Made by a program: the position numbers and the translations under genes. From positions 1 to 5,776 of the forward strand of contig USIZ01000097.1 in the NCBI GenBank assembly GCA_900554855.1: a stretch of DNA of 5,776 bases, in the 5' to 3' direction. Shown piece by piece: positions 4,536-5,776 of the stretch. The DNA is from an uncultured Eubacteriales bacterium. Its GTDB lineage: Bacteria; Bacillota; Clostridia; Oscillospirales; Oscillospiraceae. Below the pieces are notes generated by a model. The model made no database searches. It was not told where the DNA came from and saw only the letters and a program-made list of their open reading frames with translations. Each line of letters starts with the position of its first letter. Position 1 is the stretch's first letter.

Positions 4536-5615
4536 ATGGAACAAAAGGAGGCAAAGCCATGGTGGATCTGGCTGACGGCGGCGGTGCTCAGTCTTGCGCT
4601 GGTGTGGACGCTGGCCGGAACGGCATTTTCGCTTCTGCGTCCGACGGCCGCAGCGTGTTTCGGGTTCAGCAAAACGGAGCCGGAGCGCACGGTGATCCCG
4701 GTGGGGCGGACGGTGGGCATCAAGCTGTTCTCCCGGGGCGTCATGGTGGTGGGGCTGACCGACGTGGCCACTGAGGACGGGGCAGAATCGCCCGCCCGGG
4801 CGTGCGGCCTGCGCACCGGCGACATCATCACGCACATTGACGGACAGCAGGTGGACTCCATCGAGCAGGTGCAGTCCCTGCTGCAATCCACCGGAGGCGA
4901 GGAGCTGGCCATTCAGCTCACCCGGGGCGGGCGCATGGTGGAGACGACCGCTGCCGCGGCCCAGTGCATGACAGACGGATCGTACCGGCTGGGCGCGTGG
5001 ATCCGGGACTCCATGGCCGGCATCGGCACCATCACCTATTATGACCCGGAAAGCAGAAAATTTGCCGCTCTGGGCCACGGGATCAACGATGTGGACACCA
5101 AGCTGCTGATGCCGCTGGAATCCGGAGCCATTATGGGCTCCAGCGTCACCGATGTGCAGACCGGCGCAAAGGGGACGCCCGGCGAACTGCACGGAAAATT
5201 CGATCTGGAGCGCGATCTGGGCACGCTGTACGCCAACACGGACTGCGGCGTGTTCGGCGTCACCGACGGCGCGGATGACCGCTTCACCGGCGATCCGATA
5301 CCGGTGGCCAAAGCCGAGGAGGTCAAGGTGGGCGCGGCCACCATCCTCTCCAATGTGGAGGGCGACAAGGTGGAGTCCTTTGACGTGGAGATCCTGCGCA
5401 TCTACCGCTGCACCGGGCAGGACAGCCGCTCCATGATGGTGCGGGTCACCGATCCGGAGCTGCTGGAAAAAACCGGCGGAATCGTGCAGGGCATGAGTGG
5501 CAGCCCCATCCTCCAGAACGGAAAGCTGGTGGGCGCAGTGACGCACGTCCTCATCAACGATCCGCAGTGCGGCTACGGCATCTTTGCCGAAACCATGCTG
5601 GACGCGGGAACGTAA
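4536..5615 (+). CDS. spoIVB: SpoIVB peptidase (serine peptidase family S55), sporulation
   Basis: This 359-aa forespore peptidase is secreted across the inner forespore membrane, where its family cleaves SpoIVFA to release SpoIVFB processing of pro-sigma-K. An N-terminal membrane anchor or uncleaved signal spans about 9-33. A PDZ domain lies at about 60-135 (AGxRTGDIITHIDG-like, near 88-103). The peptidase domain follows, with GHGIND (180-185, H181) and VQGMSGSPI (317-325, S321). D306 is exactly 15 residues before S321, matching the D363-S378 spacing of the B. subtilis triad, so the active site looks complete. The protein is shorter than the 426-aa B. subtilis enzyme but normal for Clostridia. 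GGGAGG (4524-4529) sets the start with a 6-nt spacer. Whether the substrate is SpoIVFA here is uncertain, since many Clostridia lack SpoIVFA/FB. The upstream neighbour is a glycosyltransferase gene instead of the usual recN. Confidence 0.95.
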   Translation: MEQKEAKPWWIWLTAAVLSLALVWTLAGTAFSLLRPTAAACFGFSKTEPERTVIPVGRTVGIKLFSRGVMVVGLTDVATEDGAESPARACGLRTGDIITHIDGQQVDSIEQVQSLLQSTGGEELAIQLTRGGRMVETTAAAAQCMTDGSYRLGAWIRDSMAGIGTITYYDPESRKFAALGHGINDVDTKLLMPLESGAIMGSSVTDVQTGAKGTPGELHGKFDLERDLGTLYANTDCGVFGVTDGADDRFTGDPIPVAKAEEVKVGAATILSNVEGDKVESFDVEILRIYRCTGQDSRSMMVRVTDPELLEKTGGIVQGMSGSPILQNGKLVGAVTHVLINDPQCGYGIFAETMLDAGT

Positions 5616-5630
5616 GGAGGAAAAAGAAAG

Positions 5631-5663
5631 CTGCGGGGAACGCGCAATGCGCGTTCCCCGCAG
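5631..5663 (+). terminator. 15-bp perfect hairpin after spoIVB
   Basis: CTGCGGGGAACGCGC (5631-5645) pairs fully with GCGCGTTCCCCGCAG (5649-5663) around AAT, 15 bp after the spoIVB stop. Only GGCTGTTTGGG follows, so the U-tract is poor. Very high stem stability and placement favour a terminator or mRNA 3' end, possibly bidirectional. Confidence 0.7.
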
Positions 5664-5699
5664 GCTGTTTGGGTGAATTAAATTGGGGGGTAGGGATCG

Positions 5700-5776
5700 C
5701 CAAAGGCTTCCCCTTGGGAGGGAGGCTTTGGTGCGGTGCAGACTGTCGAAGGCTTCCCCTTGGGGGGAAGCTGTCG
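5700..5776. repeat. Two copies of a short hairpin-forming REP-like repeat, running off the window end
   Basis: The block GAAGGCTTCCCCTTGG-like occurs twice. Copy 1 (5700-5731) runs from CCAAAG to CTTTGG with imperfect internal pairing. Copy 2 starts at about 5748 and holds a perfect 8-bp stem, GCTTCCCC (5752-5759) with GGGGAAGC (5764-5771), around TTGG. CTGTCG also occurs at about 5743-5748 and 5771-5776. No gene is visible here. From memory, similar GGCTTCCCC units are scattered between genes of Oscillospiraceae; copy number in this genome cannot be seen. Confidence 0.6.

Noticed and set aside
4342..4575. 77-codon plus-strand frame bridging the glycosyltransferase-spoIVB gap
   Set aside because: It has no SD, overlaps both genes and the putative promoter, and its sequence looks non-protein-like.
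4544..4774. Strong SD (AAAGGAGG, 4544-4551) before an out-of-frame ATG at 4559 inside spoIVB
   Set aside because: The spacing is good, but the 71-codon product is a low-complexity Gly/Ala shadow. The spoIVB frame from 4536 has its own SD and a clear membrane anchor encoded across this stretch.

Overview
The window reads as chromosomal DNA of an endospore-forming, fairly GC-rich member of the Clostridia, most likely of the Oscillospiraceae/Ruminococcaceae type. The reasons are a SpoIVB sporulation peptidase, a CBS-DRTGG-CBS family II pyrophosphatase (a clostridial architecture), AGGAGG-type ribosome binding sites throughout, and a short GGCTTCCCC-type hairpin repeat at the right edge. I cannot fix the genus from sequence alone. 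All five substantial genes lie on the plus strand.

Layout. Positions 1-180 hold a 40-codon minus-strand reading frame whose Shine-Dalgarno sequence is buried in a perfect 12-bp inverted repeat; this may be a dispersed or structured element rather than a gene. An extended -10 promoter (224-252) then precedes a regulatory Mn-dependent inorganic pyrophosphatase (300-1967). A stand-alone tandem-CBS protein follows (2062-2493), resembling the c-di-AMP receptors DarB/CbpB, and a canonical U-tailed terminator (2504-2537) closes this two-gene unit. The pair looks like a nucleotide-sensing housekeeping module.

The second half looks like a sporulation and spore-surface module. A small collagen-like protein with a Cys-rich head (2631-3164) is followed by a GC-rich hairpin and a family 2 glycosyltransferase with a TPR-like C-terminal half (3267-4370). 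This is the arrangement expected of a surface collagen and the enzyme that glycosylates its Gly-Pro-Thr triplets; Clostridioides difficile sgtA-bclA3 is the known parallel. After a 165-bp gap containing a sigma-G-like promoter overlapped by a 17-bp palindrome lies spoIVB (4536-5615), the forespore serine peptidase that triggers sigma-K activation. A 15-bp GC-rich hairpin follows, then two copies of a short imperfect repeat run to the window end. spoIVB normally sits between recN and spo0A; recN is absent here, and anything beyond the right edge is unseen.

The most interesting leads are the collagen/glycosyltransferase pair beside spoIVB, the palindrome over the putative spoIVB promoter, the coupling of two CBS adenylate sensors, and the SD-sequestering hairpin before the small left-edge reading frame.
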